Positions 12,155-24,892 of a stretch of DNA of 64,000 nucleotides are shown piece by piece. The notes beneath the pieces are model-generated. The model did not search any database, had not been told where the DNA came from, and was given only the letters and a program-made list of their open reading frames with translations. The first letter of the stretch is position 1, and the number at the start of each line of letters is the position of its first letter. Location of the stretch: assembly GCA_003342895.1 (NCBI GenBank), contig PTFA01000031.1, forward strand, positions 5,498,678-5,562,677, written 5' to 3'. The position numbers and the translations under genes are program-made. The stretch is from Casuarius casuarius (Eukaryota > Chordata > Aves > Casuariiformes > Casuariidae).

Positions 12155-12409
12155 TTCCTCATGCTTTTGCTTCTCCTGGCTCCACTTCATTTGCCACAGC
12201 TGGGGTCCACACAGCAAGGGTACCACAAGATTAAGCAAGTTTGGAAAGTTCGCCTTTGCTGTGCACACATGCTCTATTTTCTTCCTTCCACTCCCAGCAA
12301 AGAAAAACGTGTCCAAAACTGCTGTGAAGCTCCTCAGTGAAGAGCTGGCACAGAGCTCCCCAGCCAGAGCAGTGCCATGCCTTTGTTTTGCATAGGAACC
12401 TGCATGCAA

Positions 12410-15099
12410 CTTACAACAGAGTGGTAACTATTAATGATAATAAAAAAGTCACACAACATGCTAGCACTTCAGTTAAAAAGGAAAAAAAAAAGAAAAATGA
12501 AGAAGATATCACAGAAATCACAAGTCTTTCACTGCACCCAAAACTCATTGCACTTCATTTGGTGTGAAGCTGTGGTAAATCCATTACAGCTGAAGGACTT
12601 GCATCTGCCTAAAACTAGTGCATGCCAGATCACAATCCAATCCATTATATCAGTTGCTATAATATCACCTCCCATATGGTGCCACTGGTCCGTATGCTGA
12701 ACTGAGTGCTGCCTAAAATCTGGTGCTCCCCAAAGCTGAATTGTTCTTATCCTCTCTTATACGAAGAGGGGGAAAACATCTCCCTCCCCCGCCCCTAAAA
12801 AAGAGACAAAACATTGTGACAAAGTTATTTAAAATTTAAGTGCGCAATGGAAGATTCATCACTTCTCCTCATCTACTTCTGCACGCAGTTACTCAAAGCA
12901 GGCTCTCTACTGAAGAGCAGAGCACAGTTTCCCTTGCAGAGCCTCTGTAGGTTTGGCCTGTGGTAAGCAATACACTGCAAATACAGTTCACTGCTTTATT
13001 ACCAACTGGATTCTCAGTCACTTTCCAGGATTAATAGGAAACTTACTGCTTTGAAGTGAAAGGTTTCTAGCATCTTCCTCTGATCTTTTATTAAAAAGTC
13101 ACTGGGTGAACTTCATAGTGCTGGTTAATAACAGCTATATTTAATGGCATACAATATATCTCTGTGACAGTATCCCATTTATTTCACACTTCACTTCCTT
13201 CAGATGGGTACTTTAAGGTCCCCCTAATTTACTAAATGTGAGTTTCTTCCAAGTTCCTCCAGCCTTAGAGTCTTCAATCCTGATCATGGTCTACATTCCT
13301 GCAAAAGGAGCCATGGAATCAGGGATCTTTGAACAGCAAAGGACCAACACATAAATATATTTACCTACACCAAAATCGTCTTCAACTGTTACTCAGCTGA
13401 CATTTGCAGCATCCAACAAGGAGCCTTTATGATTATGGGCTTATCCTCATGCCCTACCCGTCTTTATCTGCTCCCACAACCATGTTCATTCCCTGTTTAA
13501 ACACTTGGCAATCGTTGTGTGCTAATTCCTTTGGGCGGTGGGTTTCTTTTTAGGGGTTAATCTTGCAGGGTGAGTTGCAGCAGATTCATGCCCTTTTCCT
13601 CTTCATCACACATTATAACTTGCCCTTTTATTTCTCCTTGACTTAGTTTTCCAAACCTTAGTTTTCTTCTCACTTGACCTTCAGATTAAATCTCTGATCA
13701 AAGGCACAGGGGGCTTGCTGCTGTTTTCCTCATCTTTATTCCAAGCAAGTTCCCCACTTTTAAAATACCAAAACCTAAACTGGCAGTGATCAATACCGTC
13801 CAGTGAAGCATGTATGCTCACTGTTTGTATTAACTCCTGCTTTTTCCTTAAGGCTAAACTGAACCTCCCCCAAACTATGCATCAAAACGAGTGGCTTTAA
13901 ATAGCAGTCATCTGTGGTATTAATCAAGTTTCTTCTTAAAACCATCCCAGATGTGCCACTCAACCAGCTTATACTGGTTTCTGTAAGAACACCCACTGCT
14001 ATTATTGTACCAACAGATTTTGCAACTTCCTTAATTTCTTTTAACACATGAAGGTCTTGAGCTGAGATCTTCTGCAACAGTGAGGGTATACTAGCAGCAG
14101 AGGGTTGCACACATTTATGTGTAGCAGCCCAGCTGACAGCAAGGACTGTAGCTACGGTGGGGGTGAGGGCAGGGTCCCTTTAAATAGCTTGCAAGCCTTG
14201 TAATGTAGCTGACTTACTTTCTTCAGTTTGGAAGCTACTGGAAACCAGGCAGAGGAGCAGCAGGGTGTAAGCTTGGCCTTGCACCGTTATATATGCACGT
14301 GAAAGCAGATCACGGAAACCCAATTGCACTTGCCCAATTTCTTTTTTCACTGTGTAAGGAAGAGGGAACATGTCAAGAAACCTGTTAGGAAAGGCAAGTG
14401 GATGGGCAAGTATCCACGGCTGCTCCATACCAAAGCAGTGCAGAAAACGGTGTTTAGCAGAGGACAAAGATCCTATAAAAGAACTCTCGGTCTGGGCCTG
14501 AGACACACTTGGGACATTCTGAGCATTCTTCTTCCCACCACTGTCAGGCAGTGGGAAATTGCCACCTCTTGTCTGAGAGGAGAGAAAACAACTAGACGGT
14601 CTCCGTTTTCACATGCAGCGGGTAGGTGGGTCACCTTGCCAAAGTGGTGCCTTTTATTTATATCAACAGGCAGGTATCTCTATTCTGGCAATACTTTAGG
14701 GATGTACTGCACATCCAGTGTCTACCCTGCATGACCCAAAGAGCATCAGGGCAGTACTTCCTTCTGTTTCATGTCCTCACATTTATTTTGCAGGTTCCTT
14801 GATCCATTATGAAAGCAGCCCCCAAACTGTTCTCTGTAAGACAACCTGATTCTTCCTGGATGTGAAAGTCTAGCCATATATTAGTATATGTTCTGGGTCT
14901 GCTTTTTATTGGATTTACAGCACTGAAAAATTAAGATTAACCCACTAAAATCAAAACTGTAAGAGCAAAGCCTGAGGGAGGCCCAGAGAGATGACAGCAT
15001 ACATAGCTGAGAAGTACTTGAACTGAAGGCCTTTTTCAGTAATACCCCTAATACAAACATCAAACTCAGCCCTGTGACATTAGAGAAATCCAGTAACAG
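12410..15099. other. Unannotated non-coding stretch
   Basis: About 2.7 kb without a supported gene. Open frames up to 136 codons (14324-14734, plus) and 108 codons (14180-14506, minus) overlap each other and show no domain. No mobile element was recognised. Confidence 0.4.
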
Positions 15100-15210
15100 T
15101 TTCTCATGCAATGGGAACATTTTTGTAGAGACTTACATTTTATTTGGGAACTGGCTATCTGTTACAACCAGTAATTCAAGTCCAAGCAATGGAGTAATAT
15201 TCCAAAAACG
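15100..15210 (+). repeat. Dispersed repeat, copy B (pairs with 9063-9169)
   Basis: The words gtttctcatgc, gggaacattttt, gagacttacatttta, ttgggaactggct, ccaagcaatggagtaatatt and ccaaaaacg follow the same order and spacing as copy A. An A-rich segment follows here too (gcaaaacaaataat). The shared order over about 105 bp is unlikely by chance. The family was not recognised. Confidence 0.5.
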
Positions 15211-16699
15211 ATTAGAGCAAAACAAATAATCACATGAACGGTATTATTTTGCAAAACATGAGATCCTCAGTAATTTGTGGGTTTTGGTCCCTGGTGCTAA
15301 AGTTGTGCTGTGTCTTTAATCAAGCTAATTATGCAAAACTCTCTGAAGGTCACAAAAGGTTCAGGAGGAGGCTTTTTGATGCTGAAATGCAGACGAACCC
15401 CCCTGTTCTGATCAGAAGCGAAGCGTTGCTTTCTTCAGACAAATATTGTGCTTGAAATTCCAGTGTGAAATACCCACATTTATACCTCACATACCCTCAC
15501 ACCAGTTTGCACACCACTGCAAAACTCCAGTTATCTCCTCCCCCTCTCTAACGTGGATATGGAAACGAGCCTTCTCTTTCCATCACCATGCCCTCTAAAA
15601 ACATTACATTATCCTTACAGCATTTATTTATTTCTGGCAGCCAGCCAGAAAAAAATATAATCTTCTTTCAAAAATACCCCTCCCTGTGAATTGGATTATG
15701 TTGTAATCCATTCTGGATCTACCCCAGGCCTGCTTGCCTTCTGGGGTGAAATGACAACGTTTTGGACGGTCGGCAGGGTTGGGCTGACGGGGTGGACCAC
15801 CAGGAGGCTATGATATAGCCCAGGTTTCTCTCCCACCCCCTAATTTTACAGCCACAGGGAAAAAAAAGCCTGTACACAGAGCTGGCTTTGTCCATCTGCA
15901 AAACACATGGTCGCCCAAGTTGCCTCTGCTCGTGAGGTCATCGTGTGGGATGCTGTGAAACGGTAAGAAATAGGGGCAAAGCGGTGAGGCCAGCCCTACC
16001 AAGCGTGATGAACATGGGATGGGTGACGAGTGTGGAGCGACAGGCAATTCGGGGGCTGCACGAGGGGCCAGGCTGGGCCCCACGAGGCCTGATGGGCTTC
16101 ATCTCCTGGGGGATGCTGTGCATGGCTCTGCGAGTCCCAAAATGGTGCGAAGCTTTCTGCTGGGCTTCTCCACCTAACCCTGCCCTTTTCTTTCTGTACC
16201 ACTGCTGTTGCTGTTGTTGACATTTTGCATTGTTCTTCCCCTGCAGACTACCTTTCTTTTCTGTTCTCGTCTTCTTCCTGAGTGGTCTCCATGGCCGCTC
16301 TTCTCCATTTTATTTTCTGGCAAGTCGGGAATTGATGGTGTTCTGGAAACCTGATCACTGAATCTCTGCTTGCAGTGAAGGGGCCAGACCTTTATTCAAC
16401 TTAAATTGAGGGCGACTTGATGACAAACTGAAGGGACTTCAGAGAGGGGAAAAAATGATCCAAGGCTTAGATGTGGGCTGAAGGAAAATGAAGGGAATAG
16501 ACTTTGCACATATCTTGGCTGAACAATATCTAACTGGAGTATGATAATTCCACATAAGTCTTAGAAGGATATAAACACTTATGAGGCAAAGGAATTGATT
16601 AGGACTGGATAAGGGGGTGTAAGTGGAATTAATGAGATGAAACTGAGAACAGGAAAATTTATGCTGTAGAGAAACATTTCCTATCAACGAGATCTACTA
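15211..16699. other. Unannotated non-coding stretch with a GC-rich patch
   Basis: 15.7-16.2 kb is GC-richer and has overlapping open frames of 60-91 codons on both strands, none with a recognised domain. A short gctgttgctgttgttg run occurs near 16203. Confidence 0.4.
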
Positions 16700-16870
16700 C
16701 ACTGTGGGGTAGATTTCCAGAGAGAAGCAATGGAAACCCTGTTGCTTAAGTTATTTAAGAGTAGACTGGACAAAACACTCAAGAACACACTGTAGAGAAC
16801 AATTCCACAGTGACAAGAGATGGAAAAGATGATCTAATAGTAGCTGTTTCCAGTTCTAATTTATACGGTG
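16700..16870 (+). mobile_element. CR1 LINE 3' end fragment
   Basis: The segment follows the final stretch of CR1 elements: ggaaaccctgttgcttaagt, tatttaagagtagactggac, aaaacactcaagaac, agagatggaaaagatgatct, aatagtagctgtttccag and ttctaattt. In the family this is the 3' untranslated end, with 'agactggacaaa ... gatgatctaa ... ccagttctaatttctatg'. It is 5'-truncated, as most CR1 copies are. A T16 run follows at 16884. Confidence 0.6.
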
Positions 16871-16883
16871 ACTTTGTACTAGA

Positions 16884-16899
16884 TTTTTTTTTTTTTTTT
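16884..16899 (+). repeat. Poly-T run, 16 bases
   Basis: Sixteen T lie just after the CR1 3' fragment. CR1 normally ends in short octamer-like repeats rather than poly-A, so the run is probably unrelated to it. Confidence 0.9.
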
Positions 16900-17125
16900 G
16901 AGCTGCCAGCCAGTCATCAGCAGAAGAAACATGCTAAAAAGTTCCTTCTGGTATGCCATAAGAGTCCTGTATTTCCCTACTTCCCAAGTCCTGTCTATTA
17001 CACATATACACAATAGACTTGATGATTTATAGCAGAAACGTCATCCTCCATTCATCCTATTTTGCTGAGTTACTACAGGGTCTCTGAACAGTGGTTATCT
17101 TGTGTGCCATATGAGCTAAAGCATT

Positions 17126-17146
17126 GCAGCACAGCACAGCACAGCA
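17126..17146 (+). repeat. Short (CAGCA)n repeat
   Basis: Four adjacent copies of a CAGCA-like pentamer. Confidence 0.8.
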
Positions 17147-17475
17147 AATTCAGTCAGATGATTCAGTATGAATTTCCTGGCTTTGACAAGTTTAAAAGTC
17201 AAAGCTGCAGTGCCGTTTGAAAACTGTTTCTTTTTCCTGTTACCTTTTCTTCACACACAGTCAGTTGCATAGAATAACACTTAGAAAATCTTTGTAAATA
17301 GAGCCATAGTAGGAGAAAGGCAGAAGCAGGCATTATTCAGCTCAAAGAGAAGAAAAAGTCTCTTTCTACTGCAAAAAAAAATCATAAGAAAAAAATAAAG
17401 AAATACTTGCTAAAGATACATTTACATGTGTATCATTGAATTGGTAAAGCCTGGCATTCCAAATGGCGTGGGCTG

Positions 17476-17491
17476 TTTTTTTTTTTTTTTT
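17476..17491 (+). repeat. Poly-T run, 16 bases
   Basis: Sixteen consecutive T, about 115 bp before the second CR1 3' fragment. Confidence 0.9.
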
Positions 17492-17606
17492 GATTGCATT
17501 ATGTCCTATACATGAAAGTAGCACACTCGTTTCGATGAGGGAGAGCAAAAAAAAGGTTCCCTTAATGTCTAACATAATAATTTGAGAGGCCAAGTGACAG
17601 CACACA

Positions 17607-17738
17607 TTGCCTGCGGAGGTAGAGGATGGAAGTTTTTAAGAATTGCCTGTGAGGAATGATGTAGATAAAGCACATCCTGCTTTAGGTGAGGATGGATTAG
17701 ATGCTTGCTCAAGCTCCCTTCCAGCCATTGCTTCTATG
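17607..17738 (+). mobile_element. CR1 LINE 3' end fragment
   Basis: The segment has the CR1 3' signature in order: gaggatggaagtttttaaga, gatgtagataaagcacatcc, tgctttaggtgaggatggat, tagatgcttgctcaagctcc, cttccagccattgc and the terminal ttctatg. It is a strongly 5'-truncated copy on the plus strand, about 130 bp, and comes from a different insertion than the fragment at 16.7 kb because both contain the terminal region. Confidence 0.65.
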
Positions 17739-19372
17739 TTTTACAGTTTCTTGCATCAGCGTATCTGCAAAATTTCCAGATGTCTATATGCATATGCCAG
17801 CATTTGTACAGATGCATACAGGTCAACTAAATCCAAACATTGGTAGGTTCTAAGGTCAAAGTAGATTGCTGAGTTTATCTTGTCCAGCATTTCTGAACAT
17901 TTTCCAAACTATGATCTCATTTTGCAACAGAAAAAATAATAGGCCCTTTTCCCCCTTCCTGGCTATAAAAGAGAGGCAGCTGAAATTCCACTGGAGGTCT
18001 TGTGACCAGAAGGTTGAGAAGGAAGGCTGCAGTTCAGCCTCCTGAACAGAATTGTGCACAGCAACTCCTAGTGTAGATGGGAGCACAGCCGCGTGACCTG
18101 TGTGTGCAAATGGCTATACGCACAGACAGGATACAAGGCATGCAAAGAGAGGGGGGACCCAGGATCTGTTGTCTGCCACATGCCAAATGAATTGCTGGTG
18201 TAAGATGACTGATTTACACAGACTCGTACTAATGTATAGTAACGCTGCTCAGAGACTCATACTAGCATATACCACTGCTAATGCTGACTTCATTAAAGCT
18301 TTCTGGTCAATGAAAGCAATTGTGTGTTGTCTAGTGGCTGGACTGGAAGACAGGAAAGGATTTGATTCAGTGCTAGCTGAGCTACTGACTCATGGCTTAC
18401 CCTCCAAGTAAGTCATTTGACCTTTCTGTAGTTCAACCATTCTGGCTGGAAAATTGTGCGGGAAGAAGGGAAAAGCACTATTCTTGCTGAAAACCACAGA
18501 CAGAATCTGAGTTGAGTTTTCCTTAGGTTAAAAAAGAAAGAGCCAATATCAGAACGTGAGTCAGAATCAGAACCTCCCTGGCCTTTTCCACTCAGAACGT
18601 CTGGTAGTATCATCATTATCATAACAGAAAATCATTTACTTTAAGTCTTGTTTCAAGCTCAGAAACCAAAAGGAAATACTTAGTGCTTGTGCCAGGTACA
18701 CTCAGCTCCTGAATAGATTGAAAGACTATCTGAACGGATTTAATAACTTTGGACTTCTCTACATGGATCATATTTAAAGGGTATAAATAACCAGAGCAAA
18801 AACTGGAACAGAGATGGATTTATATTACTAATATTTTTTAAAAAAATTTTCTGATGGGAAAATGGAAAAAAGTAGGGACTTAAAAATACCTTTTTTCCTT
18901 GTGTTATGCTTTCTGTCAGACTTTGTACTATAGAGACCTAAAGAACATTTTTTGGCAAAACACCAAACTAAATACAACGTGGTGTAAGTTCCTAATAATG
19001 GAAAGAAAGTTGTGGTGGGAAAGTGTCTAGAGCAGATTTTGTAGACAGAAGGTCCCTGAATTGGCTGCAAAAACAATTTCTTTTTCAGAATGTCTTCCTC
19101 ATTTTGAAAATATAAATAGCTCTAATTAAAGGCCCCAACCTTTTTCTTTTAGTATGAGTAGGAAGTGGAGTTGTAAAAGATTGATTTTGGCCAGTGCTGC
19201 CATAAAGTGGTGAAAACAATAATGACCTGTAAGGGAAACTGAAATTCAATGGGGGGGGCTGGATTTGTGGTTCTGGATATCTTGAAAATACCTCTATTTT
19301 TGTGAGAAATCTCTACTGGATCCATGAAATCGGACCCCCTCTGGATTTCACGAATGTTTGAACTAGAGCAAA
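17739..19372. other. Unannotated non-coding stretch
   Basis: No supported gene. A small imperfect duplication at 18219-18281 is listed separately. Confidence 0.4.
18219..18281 (+). repeat. Imperfect local tandem duplication, about 33 bp
   Basis: cagactcgtactaatgtata is followed about 33 bp later by gagactcatactagcatata, and the following parts (gtaacgctgctc and ccactgctaatgc) also resemble each other. Confidence 0.4.
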
Positions 19373-19438
19373 AGGCCCTAATTCTTGACAGATTACTCAT
19401 GCTGAGAACTACTGTATGAATGGTACTATTGAAGAGAC
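19373..19438 (+). repeat. Short palindromic sauropsid repeat ('actcatgctgag' type)
   Basis: ggccctaattcttgacagat, tactcatgctgagaactact and ggtactattgaagag match, from memory, one half of the short palindromic repeat 'ggccctgattctgca ... ttactcatgctgagtaa ... cccattgaagtcaatggg'. The second half is not preserved. Confidence 0.45.
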
Positions 19439-22400
19439 ATCCAAGCATACAGAACTGCTCAATGTACTTATCCACAGTGGGTCTCAAGGGGATAATTGAA
19501 TTAAAAACCATGAGTGCTCCACAGTGAGGGAATCGCACGTAAAATATTGCAGGTGAGTGGTGGTGTTGGATTCAGACACTAAGTGTTTTTAATTCTGAGA
19601 TAACCCTTAAAGGAAATAGATTCTGGTTTCAGTTTGATATCAGGTGAAGTATTGTGATGCTTTGACCCAATGGCAGAAATATCAGTGAAAACATGACTTT
19701 AGTACTGTAGTCATCACACTGCTGACCTGCTAATCAATTATGAAGAGGCCTACAAAAGACCTGCCTTACGAAAAATGATTATATATTTTCATGCATTTAA
19801 ATGTTTAACTTAGGTCCTCTGAAATTCTCTTTAGAAAACTTGAAAAGTACCTAGCTCTTTCTCAGATTACGTGCAGAGATTATTGGAGTTTAGGTTAACA
19901 TGACCCAGTGACTGTAATGATAGCATCACACAATGGAAGTCATTAGCAGAGAGGAGCTGGAATGTGGAGATGGGTTTTCTCCACAAGAAATCTTATTGCT
20001 ATAAACTGTGGTACAAACAGGAATATTTTCATGAGTCCCAGGGATACTACTTCTCCATCAGCATCATGAGAAGAAGTATCTGAACCTTACTTTCAATTAG
20101 GTGGTAAAACATGATCAAGGGGCTCCTTGTGGGGTCCCATGAATTAATCACAAACTCTGAACTGTTGTGTTAAAAGACACTGAGGACATAATGGACAATA
20201 GAGGTCTGGCAAGATTTCACAGTAAACAAATCTGAACTGAAACATCAGCATTCTTTGAACTCAGACCTGACCTTGACCTAAGCAGGATTTACATCCAGAA
20301 ATTATTTACTCGGCTTATACATACGAAGTCAGAACTACACTGCTGGATATGAAACGTGAACTCTGGTGCTCTGAAATAGATCCATGGGTCTGGATCACCT
20401 GGGAAGTTGAAAATATTTGGATGAAGAGTTTGATATGAGTTGTCAACATTAGGGGCATGTCTCATCCATTACTCAATGGAGTTCTCAATAGTTTCAAAAG
20501 TTTCACTTTCAATATGTGCAGACACTTCATTTTTAAAATTCCCCTTCTTGTGTGTAGGAGAAAATTTATTTCCCAAATGGCTATTTTCTTCTCATATGAT
20601 GCAGTCTGCAGGGGAATATTGTCTCTTTCTCAGATGCTTCTACCTTATTAATACACTAACTTTGTACGTTCAGATCACAGTGATATCGTAACTTCAAGGA
20701 ATTAAGGATTTGGTCATAAAATAAAAGTGAAACATGACCACGCTACAGTAACAACATTCATGGTATAACCCCAAGATTTCTTATTTCTTTTGACCTCACC
20801 TTGACAGTAATACTGCAAAAATTACGTTAGGCTGCAACAAGCAAAAGCAATTCAGCCAGCTCCACAGGGACAGATGCAACAAACAACTTTTTCCCATGTG
20901 CTGAGCTGGTCAAATATAAGCCAGCTGCAGAGTAGAAGCCAGGTATGTATGGATGGCAGTTACGTGTGAGCTAAAAATGCCCAGGACCAGCCAGCTTTAA
21001 GAAAAAGAGAGGGGAAATCTACCTGCACATAAGGAGATCTAACCTTACTCTAATCTTGAAGGCCAAGCGTTTAGATGGAGAATTTGTCTTCCAGAAGTAA
21101 GGCACCCAGATTAATTTTCAACTTGGCATAGATAATTTAGCACCATAATAGCACTGGCTGAAACAAAGGACAGTCACAAGGCCCCAAGATGGCCAGTGCT
21201 ATGGCAAATCTGGTACAAAATTGTGCTCTGTCATCATAACTCTACACTACTTAACCAATAGAGTGGTTGTCATTACTCTCTTTGTCTATGGACTGTTTTA
21301 TTAACTTGAGCTAATAAAGCCAGCTCTGTCCCTGGATCCTGACTCCAGGACTTCTATCTTAGAGATTGTTGCTAGTTCTTGACACGCTTCCTGTTTTTCC
21401 TGTTCCATACACGGAAACATTCCTACTGCTCACACAGGTAGTATCAGGCAAGTGTTTCTAAGAAAGTTTCTTTCCCAATTATTCTTTGTCCTGGAACTCT
21501 TCAAGATCTTCTATAGCCATAAGTTTCTCTTCTCTTTTTCTTCTTACTAGTATATCAACCTGTCAGGTAATTCTTCTAGGCTGTCTTTCCAGAAGTCTGT
21601 TGTGACCATGGTAGTGTAAATACACTTCAGAACCACAGTGCAAAATACAGTATGCTTGTTCAATAACATACTAGAAAGCTTTTTTTTAAAGATCCTGCAG
21701 GAAGCAAAAATTGGGCCAGGATGAGAAAGAAATGTGAAAATACACAGCAGGTAAAGTGGATGGAAGTAAGTTTACACGAAATTCTCTACCAAAAGCAAAT
21801 GTAACTTGCGGTAATTTCTGAGAGTCTAGTCCCTCCTATCTGAAATTGTTCATTCAAAAATCTTAGTGTATCTTGAAATAAGCTAATTTTTCTTGGCAAA
21901 TTTAGGAGTTAATTTTGACATTTTATAAAACATTTTTCATAAGAAAATGCAGTGATTGAAGGACAGTCTTTCAGATTGGAAGGCAAATTTGTTCAAGCAG
22001 AGTATCAAAATAGCATTGTATGGTTACAGTCAGATATCTCCCAGTATGCCAGGATTAGAGCGTGGTGGAAATTGTGGTGAGTAAATTCCTAGTTTCTCTT
22101 TATAGGTATAAAGCACCCATTTCTTGCTAAATGATTCATAAGATAATGCATCTTCATCCTGTAACAAATCCAACATTTTATACAAACTTTCTTGCAGAAC
22201 ACACCACTGAGAATTTCACATTTAGAAAGTAAGAAGGAAACTATTTTGTGGCAGGGATTTTTTTAATAGTTTGAAAACTGCTCCCAGCTCTGGATTGGTG
22301 GAAGGATTCCCACGTGTGTGTGTGTGATACAATGGAGGACAAAGCAATGTGCTTTGGAGTCAAACATGTCTTTGCACTTTGGAGAGACTCACCTGAGTCT

Positions 22401-24856
22401 TGTTGTCCATGCCACCATCAGTTTTACAGCTAACCATCTGAGCACTTTCCAGATAGGCACAGGTTTAATAAACAACTGAGAACTCTGCCACAAAATAAGT
22501 TTCTACCTTTGTACCAATCCTGGAGAAAGACCTTTCCCCCACCTTAAATGACACTGGTCTGAGCTATATGTTGTTAGCTTGATATCCATATTATCAGTGA
22601 TGGGCATTTGCCATAAACTGCATCGGCTATGCATTTCCAGGAGGCTCATTAAAACTTGAAGAACTGTGCCCTACCTCTGGTCTTAAAAACAAAGATATCT
22701 TTTACCATTGCACCATTCTCAGCCATTTCTCAAATTGGAGATAACTTTCCCAAAAATTTTGCCTTGGCGATAAAGAGCAATCAAATTAAATCTTGAGATC
22801 AGAGGGATGTATTTCTATGCATGACCTTGAGAGCTAGAGCTGGGAAGAACAGAAAGGGGAGATTCCTGGCTTTCTACACAACCCTGTATCTATATTTGGA
22901 AGGTCCCAAGATATGAGACTGGAAAGTTGTGGTGCTTCTAGTCACAATACCATTGCAGAGGTATTTCCAGTGATTTTTTTTTTTTCTCCAAAATCCCCCT
23001 GAGGAATAAATACCAGAGAACACTAATGAAGCTTTATAGGTAAACAGAGAACAGAGGATTTCCAATAATGTTTAAAAAACTTGTCTGAAACAGCTATACT
23101 GATGGCACATCCAAAATACCTGATAAAATGGTACAGCATAAGCTATTGGTACTGATGTGGGTTAGTCACTTATGAATAATCTCAAATCCATGCCAATAAA
23201 AGATTTATCGTGCAATGCTATGGCTTCCGTATTTGCTTAGCAGCCTCCCCCTTCCACTCTGACCAGACAAAGTGAAATCAAAATTAATCAGTAATTACTT
23301 TAACCTCAGTAGGGTTTCTCATTAATTCGTGGTTTCTCATTTCCCACATGCCCATCCCTGCATAAAACTTCCCCTTTTACAGACAGTTCACTGTTTACAT
23401 GATAAACATACTCCCCGCATTACCCTTCAGGACTTGTATTGCTCAAGCATGAGAGCTTCAGTACATCCCACTTCCTTACCAGCCCCTTGAAACCTCTTTG
23501 ATGACAGTGCTTGGTGACCACAACAGGCAGTGAGTACTAATATTGCAGTACAGAGAATTTCCCCCATCAATGAAGCATAACACTCAGTTTCTCCAGCTGT
23601 TCTTCTCATTCCTGGAAACCTGCTGGAAAAAGCCACTGTGGAGGTAAACGGACTATCTTGGCGCAGAGGCATCACCCAGGTCCTGAAGAGGATGGGGCCC
23701 TGGCCCTGAGACTGGGCTGTGGCAGCTCCTTTTGTTGCACTGCTGGGATAAAAAGAAAGACTTTAAAGTGTGCATATTATCTGGAAGCTCACCAAAGGGG
23801 AGGAGATTCCTCCGGAGGTTTAGCCCGGACAATTGACTCCCTGCTAACAGCTGCCACGGAGGGCGTGCCTGCAAGAACAGGCAGTGTAGCTAACGATGGC
23901 CCTTGCCCCGCTGGCTCTGGCTCCTTGCATGGCTGTTGCTCCATGAAATGCCCACTCGGGTCTGACATGGACAGTCCTCCCTTGAGTGGCAGCTTGTACC
24001 CGAAAGCACGGCAGTGAATCCAATCCGCTAATTCTCCCATTTGCACTCAGAAGTCTGTCGGCATGTTTTTTTTTTTTTTCTGCCTCTCTTTTTTGTGTAA
24101 AACATTGCAGCCTCAGAAATCCAACTTCCAACCTACCTGAAGTAAGATATGGCACTCTAGTGATTATGTTTGGTGTGGAAAAATACTTGCCACCAAGTCA
24201 GTTTTACTCTGGAGACTTGCTAGAGATAAACCTTACAGAGATACAAATTAGGACCAGTAACGTCTCTATCCCATTGGTCCTGCCTGTCCAATAAACCTCA
24301 TCAGCTTTATCCTATATCTTTCAAAGCATCCCTCCAGAATTACTTCTGGGGATCAACTGACAAAGGTCAGGGGAAACAACACTAAAATCTACCAGCAACT
24401 TAGATTATACTAATCATTTAACTGTACCATCAGATACAAGCTATCTAAAAAACCAGAGGGTTTTATATTGTATTCACAATTTACCAAGTTAATTCGTATG
24501 TTCCTCTCAATTAATTAACTAAACAGTAAGAGCCAGGATCCCTTTTCAGATCCAGGGATACCATCTGTCACAACCTGGCTCAGTACCATTGCGTAAGGTC
24601 ACCAGTCTGTTGTGAGTGGGCTCAATCCATGGGGTCCCACCTGCTTCGAACCCAGCCGTTCCCGAGGGGAGGCAAATTGCCTCTTCTCATGCTGGCTTGC
24701 TCATGGTCTCAGCCTCTCCCTGCCCCTTCCTGGGGATGTGATAACTTGCGGCACCACCAGCCTGACCCTGGCCCACCTCCTGCGCCACCGGTGGCTGGTG
24801 CACATTTCTCAGGAGCGCTGCTCGAGGTTCAGAGGGGCTTTTCCACGTCTCCAATT
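19439..24856. other. Unannotated non-coding stretch
   Basis: About 5.4 kb without a supported gene. The GC-richer patch at 23.65-24.02 kb has overlapping frames of 60-119 codons on both strands without recognised domains. Short homopolymers occur (T12 at 22974, T14 at 24066), as does a (TG)n run near 22314. A segment at about 21.1-21.36 kb looks vaguely like an LTR but was rejected. Confidence 0.4.
23262..23350. promoter_or_regulatory. Possible regulatory element (weak)
   Basis: A dense group of TAAT/ATTA cores (aaaattaatcagtaattact, then ctcattaattcgtgg) sits in otherwise ordinary sequence. Texture is the only evidence. Confidence 0.18.
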
Positions 24857-24892
24857 CCCCCCCCCCCCCCCCCCCCCCCCCCACTGGGACAA
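24857..24892 (+). repeat. Poly-C run, 36 bases
   Basis: Thirty-six uninterrupted C, equivalent to G36 on the minus strand. It is the longest homopolymer in the window and sits in a GC-rich segment (24.6-24.9 kb). The exact length is likely unreliable. Confidence 0.9.

Larger units (their letters stand above)
11294..12409 (-). other. 371-codon open frame, probably not a gene
   Basis: This is the longest open frame in the window. On the minus strand it runs from an ATG at 12409 to a stop near 11294. No domain, signal peptide or repeat family was recognised in the product. Its C-terminal Phe run simply translates the 21-base A run, and its Lys/Glu-rich middle translates the ttcc-rich tract at 12134-12154. 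Other frames on the plus strand are also open over 11.9-12.4 kb, so the region is generally stop-poor rather than showing selection on one frame. A lineage-specific gene or lncRNA exon cannot be excluded. Confidence 0.12.

Noticed and set aside
21100..21360. LTR-like segment with aataaagcc and a 'ctggatcctgactccag' tail
   Set aside because: No paired LTR, no primer-binding site, no target duplication and no internal retroviral sequence could be seen. An AATAAA alone is not evidence.
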